Origin: Hymenobacter translucens
GTDB lineage: Bacteria > Bacteroidota > Bacteroidia > Cytophagales > Hymenobacteraceae
NCBI RefSeq assembly: GCF_020685205.1
Contig: NZ_JAJERB010000001.1
Coordinates: forward strand, 186,001-250,000
DNA: 64,000 nucleotides
Direction of reading: 5' to 3'
The notes beneath the pieces were generated by a model. The model saw nothing but the letters and a program-made list of their open reading frames with translations, did not search any database and was not told the DNA's origin. Positions 16,884-25,776 of the stretch are shown piece after piece; the first letter of the stretch is position 1, and each line of letters begins with the position of its first letter. The position numbers and the translations under genes are program-made.

Positions 16884-17510
16884 ATGAACCTGGAAAGCCT
16901 TAAAGAGCAGATCAGCTACATCATTGGCCGCGACCTGGCCCGCAACTTTGCCCAGCAGGGCCTCAGCCTCGACATTGACGTGCTGGCCGAAAGCCTGAAG
17001 GAAGCCCTGGCCGGCCAGCCCAGCCGGCTTACCCAGGACCAGATGCGCAGCGCCATGGAGCAGCTGCAGGCCCAGATGGGTGACCAGGATGACGAAACCC
17101 AAAACGCAGACGATATGAGCAACAACAAGCAGGCCGGGGAAGACTTCCTGGCCGAAAACAAGAACAAGGCCGGCGTGACTACCCTGCCCAGCGGCCTGCA
17201 GTACGAAGTGCTGAGCGAAGGCACCGGCCCCAAGCCCAAGCTGACCAGCTCGGTAACCACCCACTACCACGGCACGCTTACCAACGGGACGGTGTTCGAC
17301 TCCTCCTACCAGCGCGGCCAGCCGGCTACGTTTCCCGTCAACGGCGTTATTGCCGGCTGGACGGAGGCCCTGCAGCTGATGCCCGAAGGCTCGAAGTGGC
17401 GCCTGTACATTCCCTCGGAGCTGGCCTACGGCAAGCGAGGCGCGGGCCGCGACATCGGTCCCGACTCAGCCCTCATCTTCGACGTAGAGCTGCTGAAAGT
17501 AAACAACTGA
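16884..17510 (+). CDS. FKBP-type peptidyl-prolyl cis-trans isomerase (208 aa)
   Basis: An FkpA/Mip-like isomerase. An N-terminal helical FKBP_N domain (residues 1-80, SYIIGRDLARNFAQQGL) is followed by the FKBP domain with TTHYHGTLTNGTVFDSSYQRG, PVNGVIAGWTEALQLMPEGS and the C-terminal LIFDVELLKV. The usual Tyr/Phe/Trp pocket residues are present. There is no signal peptide from ATG 16884, so the protein appears cytoplasmic; the reading frame extends to 16827 but adds only charged residues. The next gene's ATG follows its stop directly. Confidence 0.92.
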   Translation: MNLESLKEQISYIIGRDLARNFAQQGLSLDIDVLAESLKEALAGQPSRLTQDQMRSAMEQLQAQMGDQDDETQNADDMSNNKQAGEDFLAENKNKAGVTTLPSGLQYEVLSEGTGPKPKLTSSVTTHYHGTLTNGTVFDSSYQRGQPATFPVNGVIAGWTEALQLMPEGSKWRLYIPSELAYGKRGAGRDIGPDSALIFDVELLKVNN

Positions 17511-18098
17511 ATGCCTGCCCCACCCGCCGTCCGGGTTGCCGCTCCCCAGTGGGTGCGCACCTCGTCGGCGGGTGCGGCCCCGGCTGCTCCGGCTGCCTCC
17601 ATGAACACTGAGTTCCCTGTGCCCCCGGCTCCCGAGCCGGTTCGGGCCCCGCTGCCCACGCTCCGCAGCGAGGATGGCCGCCTTGTGCTCACGGACCGCA
17701 GCCTCACGGTGAACGGGCGCACCTACGCCCTGCTGGAGCTGGAAAGCGTGGAGCTGACGCCGGTGCGGTGGCTGCTGTGGTTTCTGCTCGGTGGCGTTAC
17801 GCTGGCCGGGTTTGCCCTGGCCTTTCTGCAAAACTGGCTGCGCACGATTCCGGCCATGCTGGGGTTTGCTGCCGCCGCTCTGCTGCTGGCCTACGGGCAG
17901 CGGGGCACTAACCGCCTGCGCCTGCACCTGCTGGGCCGCGAAGCCGCCCACGTGGCCCTGCCCGGCGAAGCCGCGCCCTGGCAGCACCTGGCCGCCGAAG
18001 TCAACCGCCGCATCCGCCTCTGCCACGACGAAGCCGCCGCCCAGGCTGCCGCCGCTCTGCTCCCGCCCCCGGAACCCCCGACCACCCTGCCCGAATAA
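17511..18098 (+). CDS. Membrane protein with two central helices (195 aa)
   Basis: A Pro/Ala-rich N-terminus (residues 1-45) is followed by a short beta-rich part (RLVLTDRSLTVNGRTYALLE), two adjacent membrane helices (about 82-103 and 108-127) and a C-terminal soluble tail ending in a Pro-rich stretch. This pattern resembles small PH-like or DUF6232-type membrane proteins, but I do not assign the family firmly. ATG 17511 follows the FKBP stop without a gap; ATG 17601 (MNTEFPVPP) is an alternative start. Confidence 0.7.
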   Translation: MPAPPAVRVAAPQWVRTSSAGAAPAAPAASMNTEFPVPPAPEPVRAPLPTLRSEDGRLVLTDRSLTVNGRTYALLELESVELTPVRWLLWFLLGGVTLAGFALAFLQNWLRTIPAMLGFAAAALLLAYGQRGTNRLRLHLLGREAAHVALPGEAAPWQHLAAEVNRRIRLCHDEAAAQAAAALLPPPEPPTTLPE

Positions 18099-18131
18099 GC
18101 ATTCCGCGTCCGTACTGTTCAGCCCAGGCCT

Positions 18132-18139
18132 TACATTTG
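18132..18139 (+). promoter_or_regulatory. -7 box TACATTTG upstream of kup
   Basis: Exact TAnnTTTG match, 43 bases before the kup ATG, within the intergenic region. Confidence 0.5.
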
Positions 18140-18182
18140 CCGGGCTTTACCTGTTCCGGTAAGGCTGCCTTCTCTTCCTTTT

Positions 18183-20126
18183 ATGGACGCCAAACATCGG
18201 CACACCGCCATTTCGACTGCCGGCCTGCTCATCGCCCTCGGCATCATCTACGGCGACATCGGTACGTCTCCCCTGTACGTGATGAAAGCCATTGTTCCGG
18301 AGGAAATAAAGCCCCTGCTCGTGTACGGCGGCATTTCCTGCGTGCTCTGGACCCTGACGCTGCAGACCACCATCAAGTACGTGCTGCTTACCCTGAATGC
18401 CGACAACAACGGCGAGGGCGGCATTTTTTCCCTGTTTGCCCTGGTGCGCCGCCGGGCCACCTGGCTGACCATCCCGGCCATTATTGGTGGCGCGGCCCTG
18501 CTGGCCGACGGGGTTATCACCCCACCCATTTCCGTTTCCTCCGCAATTGAAGGGCTGAAGCAGGTCTACCCCCACCTGAGTCAGGACACCATTGTCTACA
18601 TCGTCATTGCCATCATTGCGGCGCTGTTCTTTCTGCAGAGCTTCGGCACCCAGATTGTAGGCAAGGCTTTCGGCCCCATCATGTTGCTGTGGTTCAGCAT
18701 GCTGGGCGTACTGGGCACCAACTGGATTATTCAGAACCCGGCCATCCTGAAGGCGGTGAACCCCTACTATGCCTACCAGCTGCTGGTGGAATACCCGGGC
18801 GGCTTCTGGCTGCTGGGGGCGGTTTTTTTGTGCACCACCGGGGCCGAAGCCCTGTACTCCGACCTGGGCCACTGCGGCAAGGGGAATATCCGCATCAGCT
18901 GGATCTTCGTCAAGGCGTGTCTGGTGCTCAACTACTTTGGTCAGGGTGCCTGGCTGCTGGCCCACCAGGGAGAGCAGCTTAACGGCCGCAACCCGTTCTA
19001 TGAGCTGATGCCTTCCTGGTTTCTGCTCATCGGCATCGGCATTGCGACCATTGCCGCCATCATTGCCTCCCAGGCCCTGATTACGGGCTCTTTTACGCTG
19101 GTTGCGGAAGCCATCCGCCTGAATATGTGGCCCAAGGTAAAGCTGAACTACCCCACCGACGTAAAGGGTCAGCTGTACGTGCCCAGCATGAACCGCCTGC
19201 TGCTGCTGGGCTGCATCGGCGTCGTGCTCTACTTCCGGGAGTCGTCGAACATGGAAGCCGCCTACGGGCTGGCCATCACCCTGACCATGCTCATGACCAC
19301 GCTGCTGCTTACGATGTGGCTACGCTCGAAGCGGGTCGCCATGCCGGTCGTCATTGGGTTTGCGCTGCTCTACGGTCTGATCGAGGGTTCTTTCCTGGTT
19401 GCCAACCTGATCAAGTTTCCGCACGGGGGCTGGGTTTCCCTACTGATCGGCGGCATTCTGATCGGGGTGATGTACACCTGGCTGCGGGCCTTCTACATCA
19501 AGCGCCGCCTGACGGAGTTCGTCAAGATTGACCCCTACATGGATGCCCTCAAGGAGCTTAGCAACGACGAGTCGGTGCCGAAGTACTCCACGCACCTGGT
19601 GTTCATGACCTCGGCCGAGCGCAGCAGCGAAATCGAGTCCAAAATCATCTACTCCATCTTTCAGAAGCGCCCCAAGCGGGCCGACATCTACTGGTTTGTG
19701 CACGTCGATACCACCGACGAGCCCTACACCATGGAGTACAAAGTAGTGGAGCTGGCCCCGGACGATGCTTTCCGGATTACGTTCCGCCTGGGCTTCCGGG
19801 TAGAGCAGCGCATCAACCTCTACTTCCGCAAGGTGGTCGAAGACCTGGTTCGCAACCGCGAGGTGGACATCACCTCCCGCTATGAGTCGCTGAGCAAGCA
19901 GCACGTTACGGGCGATTTCCGCTTTGTGGTGCTGGAGAAATTCCTGTCAGTGGAAAATGACTTCCCGGTGATGGAAAAGCTGGTAATGCAGGCGTATTTC
20001 TACATCAAGCAGTTTATTGCTTCGGAAGACAAATACTTTGGCCTCGACACCAGCTCGGTGAAGGTGGAGAAGGTGCCGCTGGTCATCACGCCCGTCCGGG
20101 ATGTGGCCCTGAAGCGGGTTATGTAG
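18183..20126 (+). CDS. kup: Kup/HAK potassium uptake transporter (647 aa)
   Basis: Kup carries K+ into the cell by proton symport. The N-terminus has the family hallmark GIIYGDIGTSPLY at residues 20-32, followed by about twelve membrane helices to roughly residue 440 and a hydrophilic cytoplasmic C-terminal domain of about 200 residues. Further family motifs are NNGEGGIFSLFAL, ADGVITPPISV and ALYSDLGHCG. Length and topology are standard. It has its own promoter box and a terminator at 20165-20192, so it is monocistronic. No kup-associated regulator or c-di-AMP riboswitch is apparent. Confidence 0.96.
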   Translation: MDAKHRHTAISTAGLLIALGIIYGDIGTSPLYVMKAIVPEEIKPLLVYGGISCVLWTLTLQTTIKYVLLTLNADNNGEGGIFSLFALVRRRATWLTIPAIIGGAALLADGVITPPISVSSAIEGLKQVYPHLSQDTIVYIVIAIIAALFFLQSFGTQIVGKAFGPIMLLWFSMLGVLGTNWIIQNPAILKAVNPYYAYQLLVEYPGGFWLLGAVFLCTTGAEALYSDLGHCGKGNIRISWIFVKACLVLNYFGQGAWLLAHQGEQLNGRNPFYELMPSWFLLIGIGIATIAAIIASQALITGSFTLVAEAIRLNMWPKVKLNYPTDVKGQLYVPSMNRLLLLGCIGVVLYFRESSNMEAAYGLAITLTMLMTTLLLTMWLRSKRVAMPVVIGFALLYGLIEGSFLVANLIKFPHGGWVSLLIGGILIGVMYTWLRAFYIKRRLTEFVKIDPYMDALKELSNDESVPKYSTHLVFMTSAERSSEIESKIIYSIFQKRPKRADIYWFVHVDTTDEPYTMEYKVVELAPDDAFRITFRLGFRVEQRINLYFRKVVEDLVRNREVDITSRYESLSKQHVTGDFRFVVLEKFLSVENDFPVMEKLVMQAYFYIKQFIASEDKYFGLDTSSVKVEKVPLVITPVRDVALKRVM

Positions 20127-20164
20127 CCTTTGTTCCGGCGTAGCTGCCTTCCCCGCTGTATTTG

Positions 20165-20192
20165 AAGCCCCGGCCTTTCTGCCGGGGCTTTT
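20165..20192 (+). terminator. Rho-independent terminator of kup
   Basis: AAGCCCCGGC at 20165-20174 pairs with GCCGGGGCTT at 20181-20190, followed by TT. Confidence 0.8.
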
Positions 20193-20339
20193 ATGTTTCT
20201 TATCCTGGTCCAAATTCCTGAAAATCACGCGGTGACCAAAGCAAAATAGTAGGCATGTAGCCATAATCATGTACTATATATCATGTTTTAAATACCCACC
20301 TTAGGCCAACCAATCTTCTACCACCAAAACCCACAGTGT

Positions 20340-21911
20340 ATGCGTATTTCTACTCTCGGGGCGGCACTTGCCGTCCTGGCCTTAACCGCCTGCCAGGAGC
20401 AGGCCGACCTGCTGGCTCCCGCCCGCCCCGCGGAAGCAACCGGCGAGGCGCTCAGCACCAGCCAACTTGACGAGCAGATCCTCAACGGCCTGCACCGGGA
20501 CGGGCAGTTCAACTGGAATGATGCCTCCGCTCACGTTGTGTGGAGCGCCCTCACCCGCTCCGACTACGTGCTGTCGGTAGGCTACCAGCCCGTGGGGCTG
20601 GGCCGGCCCAAAAGTCAGAATCTACCAGATAACGCGGCTGAAGACCCGGCCTGGCAGCAGGCCCGGCAGCAGGTGCTGGACCTGATTCTGGCCGAGGAAA
20701 GAAAGGCTCACCCGGAGCTGACTGCGGCTGATCTGGTCGTGTATGAGGAAAACGTGCTGCCGGTACTGGATGTGCGCGTTCGGGAGCTGAGCACGGTTCG
20801 GGCCCTGCGCCGCTCGGGTCTGGTGCGCTACGCCGAGCCCATGGGCTACGAGCCTCACTTCGCCACGGCCAGCAAAGGCATGTCGGTGCTCAGCAGCAGT
20901 GGTTGCGGCAGCAACGTTGCCACCGGCGGCCTCGTGGCGGGAGCTGACTATACGGTGCTGAGCAACGGCAGCAAGTCGTCGTGGAACCAGGCCGACGCCT
21001 ACCACGGCGTGCGCACGGCCTGGAGCCGGAGTACGGGGCAAGGCGTGAAAATCCTTATAATCGACACGGGCAGCTCCGATGCGCAGGAAAACCTGGGCTC
21101 AGCGTTTAACCAGGGTTTGAGCTCAGGCCGGACCATTGAGCGACTCGTAACGCTGCCCCGCTCCACGTTTCTGGGCATTCCCACCGGGCCGGTCGAAACG
21201 CCAAACGACGGCTGCGGGCACGGCACCAGCATGGCCGGTGCCTGCGCGGCTCCCCGCGGCACCGACGGAGCTTCGGTGGGTATTGCCTACAACGCGAATC
21301 TGATAACCGTACGCGCCGCCGAAGATGTATTCATCGACGGCAGCCGGGAAGTGAAGGGCGTCGCCGATGCCTATATCCTGGCCGGTAACCGCGCCGACGT
21401 GCGCATCATCAGCATGAGCATGGGCCGCCTCACCAGCTCGTCCCAGATAACCGACGCCATCCGCTACGCCTACGGCCGGGGCAAGCTGATTTACTGCGCG
21501 GCCGGCACCTCCTTTGACTGGACCGCCGGCTGGGCCGGGGTTATCTATCCGGCTTCCCTGCCCGAGGCGGTTGCCGTAACCGGCATGATGGACAACTTAA
21601 CGACCCGCTGCGACGAGTGCCACGTAGGCTCCGACGTCGAGTTTACGGTTGTGATGCAGCGCACCGCCGTTGACCGCCGGCCGCTTACGCTGGCCATGAG
21701 CGGCGACGCCCCGGCCACGGTGGGCGGTTCTTCGGTTGCCACCGCGAGCATGGCCGGGATGACGGCCCTCGTTTGGTCGCGCTACCCGAGTGAAACCCGC
21801 GCCCAGATTTTAAGCCGCCTCGTGGCCGTCAGCAGCAACCGCTACGCCCGCAGCTCCTCCTTTGGCTGGGGCCGGGTAAACGTGGCTGCCGCGCTGCCTG
21901 CCCCCCTGTAG
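20340..21911 (+). CDS. Subtilisin-like (S8) serine protease lipoprotein (523 aa)
   Basis: Lipobox LALTACQ with Cys18 as lipid anchor; a propeptide-like region runs to about residue 230. The catalytic residues are Asp242 in LIIDTGS, His294 in GCGHGTSMAG and Ser465 in GGSSVATASMAG. Two positions are unusual. The Pro after the nucleophile motif is Ala469 (SSVATA for the usual TSMATP), and the oxyanion-hole Asn is replaced by Thr390 in CAAGTSFD. There is also a Cys cluster (TTRCDECHVG) not typical of the family. It is preceded by an AT-rich stretch and ends at a bidirectional terminator. Activity may be altered. Confidence 0.88.
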   Translation: MRISTLGAALAVLALTACQEQADLLAPARPAEATGEALSTSQLDEQILNGLHRDGQFNWNDASAHVVWSALTRSDYVLSVGYQPVGLGRPKSQNLPDNAAEDPAWQQARQQVLDLILAEERKAHPELTAADLVVYEENVLPVLDVRVRELSTVRALRRSGLVRYAEPMGYEPHFATASKGMSVLSSSGCGSNVATGGLVAGADYTVLSNGSKSSWNQADAYHGVRTAWSRSTGQGVKILIIDTGSSDAQENLGSAFNQGLSSGRTIERLVTLPRSTFLGIPTGPVETPNDGCGHGTSMAGACAAPRGTDGASVGIAYNANLITVRAAEDVFIDGSREVKGVADAYILAGNRADVRIISMSMGRLTSSSQITDAIRYAYGRGKLIYCAAGTSFDWTAGWAGVIYPASLPEAVAVTGMMDNLTTRCDECHVGSDVEFTVVMQRTAVDRRPLTLAMSGDAPATVGGSSVATASMAGMTALVWSRYPSETRAQILSRLVAVSSNRYARSSSFGWGRVNVAAALPAPL

Positions 21912-21936
21912 CGTTAAAAAGACTGGCTACGGCCCA

Positions 21937-21972
21937 ACAAAAAGCCCCTGCCGGTCGGCAGGGGCTTTTTGT
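21937..21972. terminator. Bidirectional terminator between convergent genes
   Basis: A 16-bp perfect stem (21937-21952 with 21957-21972, AAAAAGCCCCTGCC and its complement) with a 4-base loop and U-runs on both strands. Confidence 0.85.
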
Positions 21973-21988
21973 TTTAAAGAACTGGTGG

Positions 21989-23788
21989 CTAGCGCATCCG
22001 CACCCATTTGCTGAGCGCCTTTTGCTGTTCGGCAGTCGGGCTGGGCAGCTGCTCGATGCGGTAGCGCTGGGTGGTGCCGGCCAGCAGCGGAAACGAGAGC
22101 TCCTGGATCTGCGCGTCACGGTTTACCAGCAGCCGGACCGAGGTGCCCGGTGCCCGGCCAGTCAGCAACTTGTTGGGGTCGTCGGTGACGCGGATGCCGT
22201 TTACCGCCAGGATTTCGTCGTTCACGCTCAGCCCACCCTGCCAGGCGCTCCCGTTGCGCACCACGCCCGTCACGACGGGCTTACCACTCGTCATGCTCAC
22301 AGTGGCACCCAGCACAGCGTCGGTCGTGGTCGGGGCACTGACCAGCCGCAGCCCGGCGTAGCCCAGCGTGGTGTTGTAGTCCAGCGTTTCGGTGCCGTAC
22401 ACCCGGGTGCGGAAGAAGTCGTCGTAGCGGCGGCCCGCCACTTTGGCTACCGCGTCCTGAAACTCCTCGTCGGTGAAGCCGCGCTTGAGTTTCTGGTAGT
22501 ACTGCGCGTAGAGGTAGCGCATCACGTCGTCGAGGCTTTTTTCGCCCTTGGTTTCATGGATGATCATCAGATCCAGCATGCCCGAAATCAGCTGACCGAT
22601 GCTGTAGTAGCTGATGCCGGTGTTCGGGGAGTTTTCGTTGGGCCGGTAGCCCTTGATCCACGCATCAAAGCTCGACTCGGCGGCTGACTGCAGCTTGGTG
22701 CCGGGGGTATTCTCGACAAGGGTAATGTCGGCGGCCATGTTGGCGAGGTACTGCTCCGGCGATACGAAGCCGGCGCGCTGCACAATGGCGTCGCCGAAGT
22801 AGCTGGTGCCCCCCTCGCTCAGCCAGAGCATGTGGGTGTAGTTTTCCTGGTCGTAGTTGAACGGCCCGAGGGCAATGGGCCGGATGCGCTTCACATTCCA
22901 GAGGTGGAAGTACTCGTGGGCCACCAGGCCCAGGAAGTTCACGTAGCCCGTTTCGGTGCTGTACGCATTGCGCGAAACGGACAGCGTGGTAGAGAACAGG
23001 TGCTCGAGGCCCCCGGTGCCCCGCTCAATGTTATGGACGATGAACAGGTAGCGGTCCAGCGGGTTCTGGCCTACCACCCGGTGCGCTTCCTCGCACACTT
23101 TTTTCATGTCGCCCAACAGCTTGGCCTCGTCGTACTGGGCATTGCCGAACATGGCTACCGTGTGGGGCGTACCGTTGGCCTCGAAGCTCAGCACCTTCTG
23201 GTTTCCGATTTCGATAGGCGAATCTGCCAGCTCGTCGTAGCTGCTGCTCTGGTAGGTGAACGTGCCGCCGGCAGGGCGCAGGCTGGTGGACACCTGGCTC
23301 CAGCCCGGGGCCGGCTGCACCACCAGGGTGCTGGGCAGGGCCTTGCCCTCGGCCGGGTACATAAACACGCTGGTGCCGTTCAGGTAACCGTGGGAGGCAT
23401 CGATAAAGCTGGTGCGCACGCTTAGCTCGAAGGCGTACACGCGGTAGCGGAACGTAAAGTCCTTGGCTTTGGGATGGTACACCCGCCAGGTGTTCTTGTC
23501 AATCTTATCGGCCCGCAGCTTCTGGCCGCCCGCGGAGGCCGCTACGCTTTCGACGTTTTTGGCAAACTCCCGCACCAGGTACGAACCGGGCGCCCACACG
23601 GGCATCTTCAGGTCGGTGTACTGCTTGCTGAAGCCGCTCAGGGCCATTTCCACTTCAAAGTAGTGCGTCTGAGGAGCGGGCATTGATAAGGTGTAGCGCA
23701 GGCTGCTGGCAGCCTTAGCCGAAGTAAACTGGCTGAGCACCAGGACCAGCGCGGCGGCCAGGGCTAGGCGAAATCGGGAGGAGGGCAT
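21989..23788 (-). CDS. M61 glycyl aminopeptidase family protein with PDZ domain (599 aa)
   Basis: Secreted zinc peptidase. The signal peptide MPSSRFRLALAAALVLVLSQ begins at ATG 23788; an ATG at 23821 would add eleven residues before it. The Zn site is HEYFH (His291, Glu292, His295) in LVAHEYFHLWNVKRIRP. The N-terminal beta domain typical of M61 precedes the catalytic domain, and a PDZ domain (about residues 490-575, GSAWQGGLSVNDEILAVNGI) follows. Family members release N-terminal Gly or Ala. It converges with the subtilase gene through a shared terminator. Confidence 0.93.
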   Translation of the reverse strand: MPSSRFRLALAAALVLVLSQFTSAKAASSLRYTLSMPAPQTHYFEVEMALSGFSKQYTDLKMPVWAPGSYLVREFAKNVESVAASAGGQKLRADKIDKNTWRVYHPKAKDFTFRYRVYAFELSVRTSFIDASHGYLNGTSVFMYPAEGKALPSTLVVQPAPGWSQVSTSLRPAGGTFTYQSSSYDELADSPIEIGNQKVLSFEANGTPHTVAMFGNAQYDEAKLLGDMKKVCEEAHRVVGQNPLDRYLFIVHNIERGTGGLEHLFSTTLSVSRNAYSTETGYVNFLGLVAHEYFHLWNVKRIRPIALGPFNYDQENYTHMLWLSEGGTSYFGDAIVQRAGFVSPEQYLANMAADITLVENTPGTKLQSAAESSFDAWIKGYRPNENSPNTGISYYSIGQLISGMLDLMIIHETKGEKSLDDVMRYLYAQYYQKLKRGFTDEEFQDAVAKVAGRRYDDFFRTRVYGTETLDYNTTLGYAGLRLVSAPTTTDAVLGATVSMTSGKPVVTGVVRNGSAWQGGLSVNDEILAVNGIRVTDDPNKLLTGRAPGTSVRLLVNRDAQIQELSFPLLAGTTQRYRIEQLPSPTAEQQKALSKWVRMR

Positions 23789-23968
23789 GAAGAGAAATGA
23801 GTTGACAAAAAAGGAAAGCACTTACCCGGACGCAGGAATGCCCGGGAGGTTGCAAAATACGGTGCAAAAGCCAAGCGTCCGTCCGCTCCGCAGCATAGGC
23901 CGGAACCTGCTGCCCAGCTTGCCCGTTATGAAAAGCAGACCGTTTCATTACAGCGGTCGGCTCCCGGT

Positions 23969-24589
23969 ATGCGCTACGTATGGATTGCTTTTCTGGGACT
24001 AGCTACGCTGCTGCTCGGTTTACTGGGCTGGCAGCGTCTGCGCCCGGCGGCCGAGCCAGCTGCCGGGGTAGTTGAAAGCTCGCCGGTCAGCCCGGTGTCG
24101 ATGGCTCCGGCAGCGCAAACCCAGACGCCCGTTTCCCCACCAGCCAAGAGGCGCCCGAAAGTTGCGGTCTGGGCGCCGAGCCGCCCGGTACCCCGCGCCG
24201 ACAGTCTCATTACGTTTGCCATTGGCCAGATTGGCGCCGGGTACACCTACGCCGGCACAACGCCCGAGGGCGGCTTCGACTGCTCGGGCTTTCTGATGTA
24301 TGTCTACAACCGCTTCGGGGTCAGCGTGCCCCACTCCACCGCCCTGCTGATCAACACCGGCCGGCCGGTACCCCGTGAGCACGCCCGCAAAGGTGACATT
24401 GTGGTATTTACGGGTACGTCCACTACGTCTACCACGCCCGGGCACGCCGGCATCGTAATTACCGATCCGGGTGAGCCAATTCGCTTTATTCACTCTTCCT
24501 CGGCCCGGAAAGAGTCCGGGGTAAAGATCAGCAAGGTGGAAGGCACCGACTACGAGCGACGGTTTATGGCTGTACGCCGGGTGCTGTAG
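23969..24589 (+). CDS. NlpC/P60 (C40) cell-wall hydrolase (206 aa)
   Basis: A membrane-anchored or exported peptidoglycan endopeptidase. An N-terminal hydrophobic segment (WIAFLGLATLLLGLLG) is followed by a Pro/Ala-rich linker (30-75) and the NlpC/P60 domain, with Cys105 in GGFDCSGF, His159 in PGHAGIV and the third residue His175 in FIHSSS. The domain cleaves the peptide stem, typically D-Glu/DAP bonds. It is a single gene: its 3' end runs into the gene-poor stretch with the possible pseudoknot. Confidence 0.9.
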   Translation: MRYVWIAFLGLATLLLGLLGWQRLRPAAEPAAGVVESSPVSPVSMAPAAQTQTPVSPPAKRRPKVAVWAPSRPVPRADSLITFAIGQIGAGYTYAGTTPEGGFDCSGFLMYVYNRFGVSVPHSTALLINTGRPVPREHARKGDIVVFTGTSTTSTTPGHAGIVITDPGEPIRFIHSSSARKESGVKISKVEGTDYERRFMAVRRVL

Positions 24590-25219
24590 CGTCACGTTTG
24601 GAATGCCCTGAAAAAACGATACCCGGCTGCCAGGGCACAACCTTCGAAAAGGCGGCCGGCAAACCGGGTATCTAATCCTTCAAATCTTACCAAGCGATGA
24701 GTCTGGGGTACAGCCCCATCATCGTTCAAGAAAGACCTTGCCAGAATGCGGGAAAAAGCCAAATAGGGCCGTTTTCCGCGCGAAAGCTGTTGTTAAGCGC
24801 GTCCGGCGGTGAAGCAGACTACATTCGACAGGCTTGGCAGGATTTGGTTGGGACTACTAGACATTTTGTACCTCCTTTCTTTACGTTCCACATACCCCCG
24901 AGCGTTCGACCCAGCACCTTAGGGCGCCCCGAACGGGGTCGTAGCACTCGCTACTGGTTGGTAAAGTTAAAATACGGTGGGATGGTTCAAAACAAAAACG
25001 CCTTTTTTCCGGGCTCCTGAAGCATTTCCGGGCCAGCGACCTGAAGATCAGTCGCTTTAATTTTTCCTTTTCCGCTTTTCAGCAGCAGGGTGTCTGGACA
25101 AAGGCAGATCTGGCCCTAAACTTGCCAACTGAGCCCCCGGGCACCGCCACGAAAAGCCGGCGGTAGCGCCGAAGATTGTCTTATCTTTTTCCAGAAATCG
25201 TATTCCTTACCATTCCATC
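24590..25219. other. 630-base gene-poor region with possible structured RNA
   Basis: No convincing gene. Just after the NlpC stop there are two interleaved stems: TGCCCTG (24604-24610) with CAGGGCA (24631-24637), and GATACCCGG (24618-24626) with CCGGGTATC (24664-24672), an H-type pseudoknot arrangement. A second structured stretch follows: CGATGA (24695-24700) with TCATCG (24719-24724) and GGGG with CCCC inside it. The remainder is less GC-rich than neighbouring genes. A 107-codon frame at 24697-25020 looks like chance. A TATCTTTT promoter-like box at 25182-25189 serves the next gene. Confidence 0.5.
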
Positions 25220-25657
25220 ATGAAGAAAACACTCTTTGTCTGCCTGCTCCTGCTCCTGGGCATCACGGGTATGGCTTCGGCCCAGAAGCTGACTCCCCTG
25301 GGCATCTGGACAAATGCCGAGAAAAAGGCCACGTTCGAAATCTATCAGAACGGCAATAAGCTCTATGGCAAGATCGTGTCCCTTACCGCGCCGAACGATG
25401 CGAACGGCAAGCCCAAAACCGATTCGCAGAACCCGGACCCCAAGCTTCGGTCCCGCCCCCGCCTGGGTTTAGTCTTCCTGAAGGACTTTAAGTACGACGG
25501 AAGCAACAAGTGGGATGACGGCACCATCTACAACCCGGAAGACGGCAAAACCTACTCCTGCTACCTGAAAATGATCAACGCCAATACGATGGAAGTTAAA
25601 GGCTACATTGGTATTTCCCTGATCGGCAAGTCCCAGACCTGGACGCGGGTGAAATAG
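25220..25657 (+). CDS. DUF2147 exported protein 1 (145 aa)
   Basis: A signal peptide (MKKTLFVCLLLLLGITGMASA) is followed by a single DUF2147 domain: GIWTNAEKKATFEIYQNGNK, KLYGKIVSL, GTIYNPEDGKTYSCYLKM, and the closing block VKGYIGISLIGKSQTWTRV. DUF2147 proteins are small periplasmic proteins (calycin-like beta barrels by prediction) of unknown function. The Asp residue usual after the Trp of GIW is Ala/Asn here. A terminator lies after the stop, and a second DUF2147 gene lies 120 bases downstream with its own promoter-like box. Confidence 0.92.
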   Translation: MKKTLFVCLLLLLGITGMASAQKLTPLGIWTNAEKKATFEIYQNGNKLYGKIVSLTAPNDANGKPKTDSQNPDPKLRSRPRLGLVFLKDFKYDGSNKWDDGTIYNPEDGKTYSCYLKMINANTMEVKGYIGISLIGKSQTWTRVK

Positions 25658-25678
25658 GATTTTGGCATTTGCGTACTG

Positions 25679-25713
25679 CAGCGACACTCTTTCCGGGGTG
25701 TCGCTGTTTTTTT
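25679..25713 (+). terminator. Rho-independent terminator
   Basis: CAGCGACAC at 25679-25687 pairs with GTGTCGCTG at 25698-25706, followed by a run of seven T. Confidence 0.85.
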
Positions 25714-25776
25714 GGTACCTTGCCCGTCCTGATATTTATTTCACCCTCCCAAGGACAGGCCTAAAGGCAAATCAAA

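Noticed and set aside
24664..24680. Sequence CCGGGTATCTAATCC resembling the conserved 16S rRNA region near position 790
   Set aside because: Only about 14 bases match and no other rRNA sequence surrounds it, so it is coincidence and part of the pseudoknot stem.
24823..24832. ATTCGACAGG, similar to the conserved start of tmRNA
   Set aside because: The flanking acceptor stem, tag reading frame and 3' CCA end are not found.
24697..25020. A 107-codon frame in the gene-poor gap
   Set aside because: It has no signal, no recognised domain and uneven codon use, and it crosses the predicted stem-loop at 24695-24724. It is probably chance.
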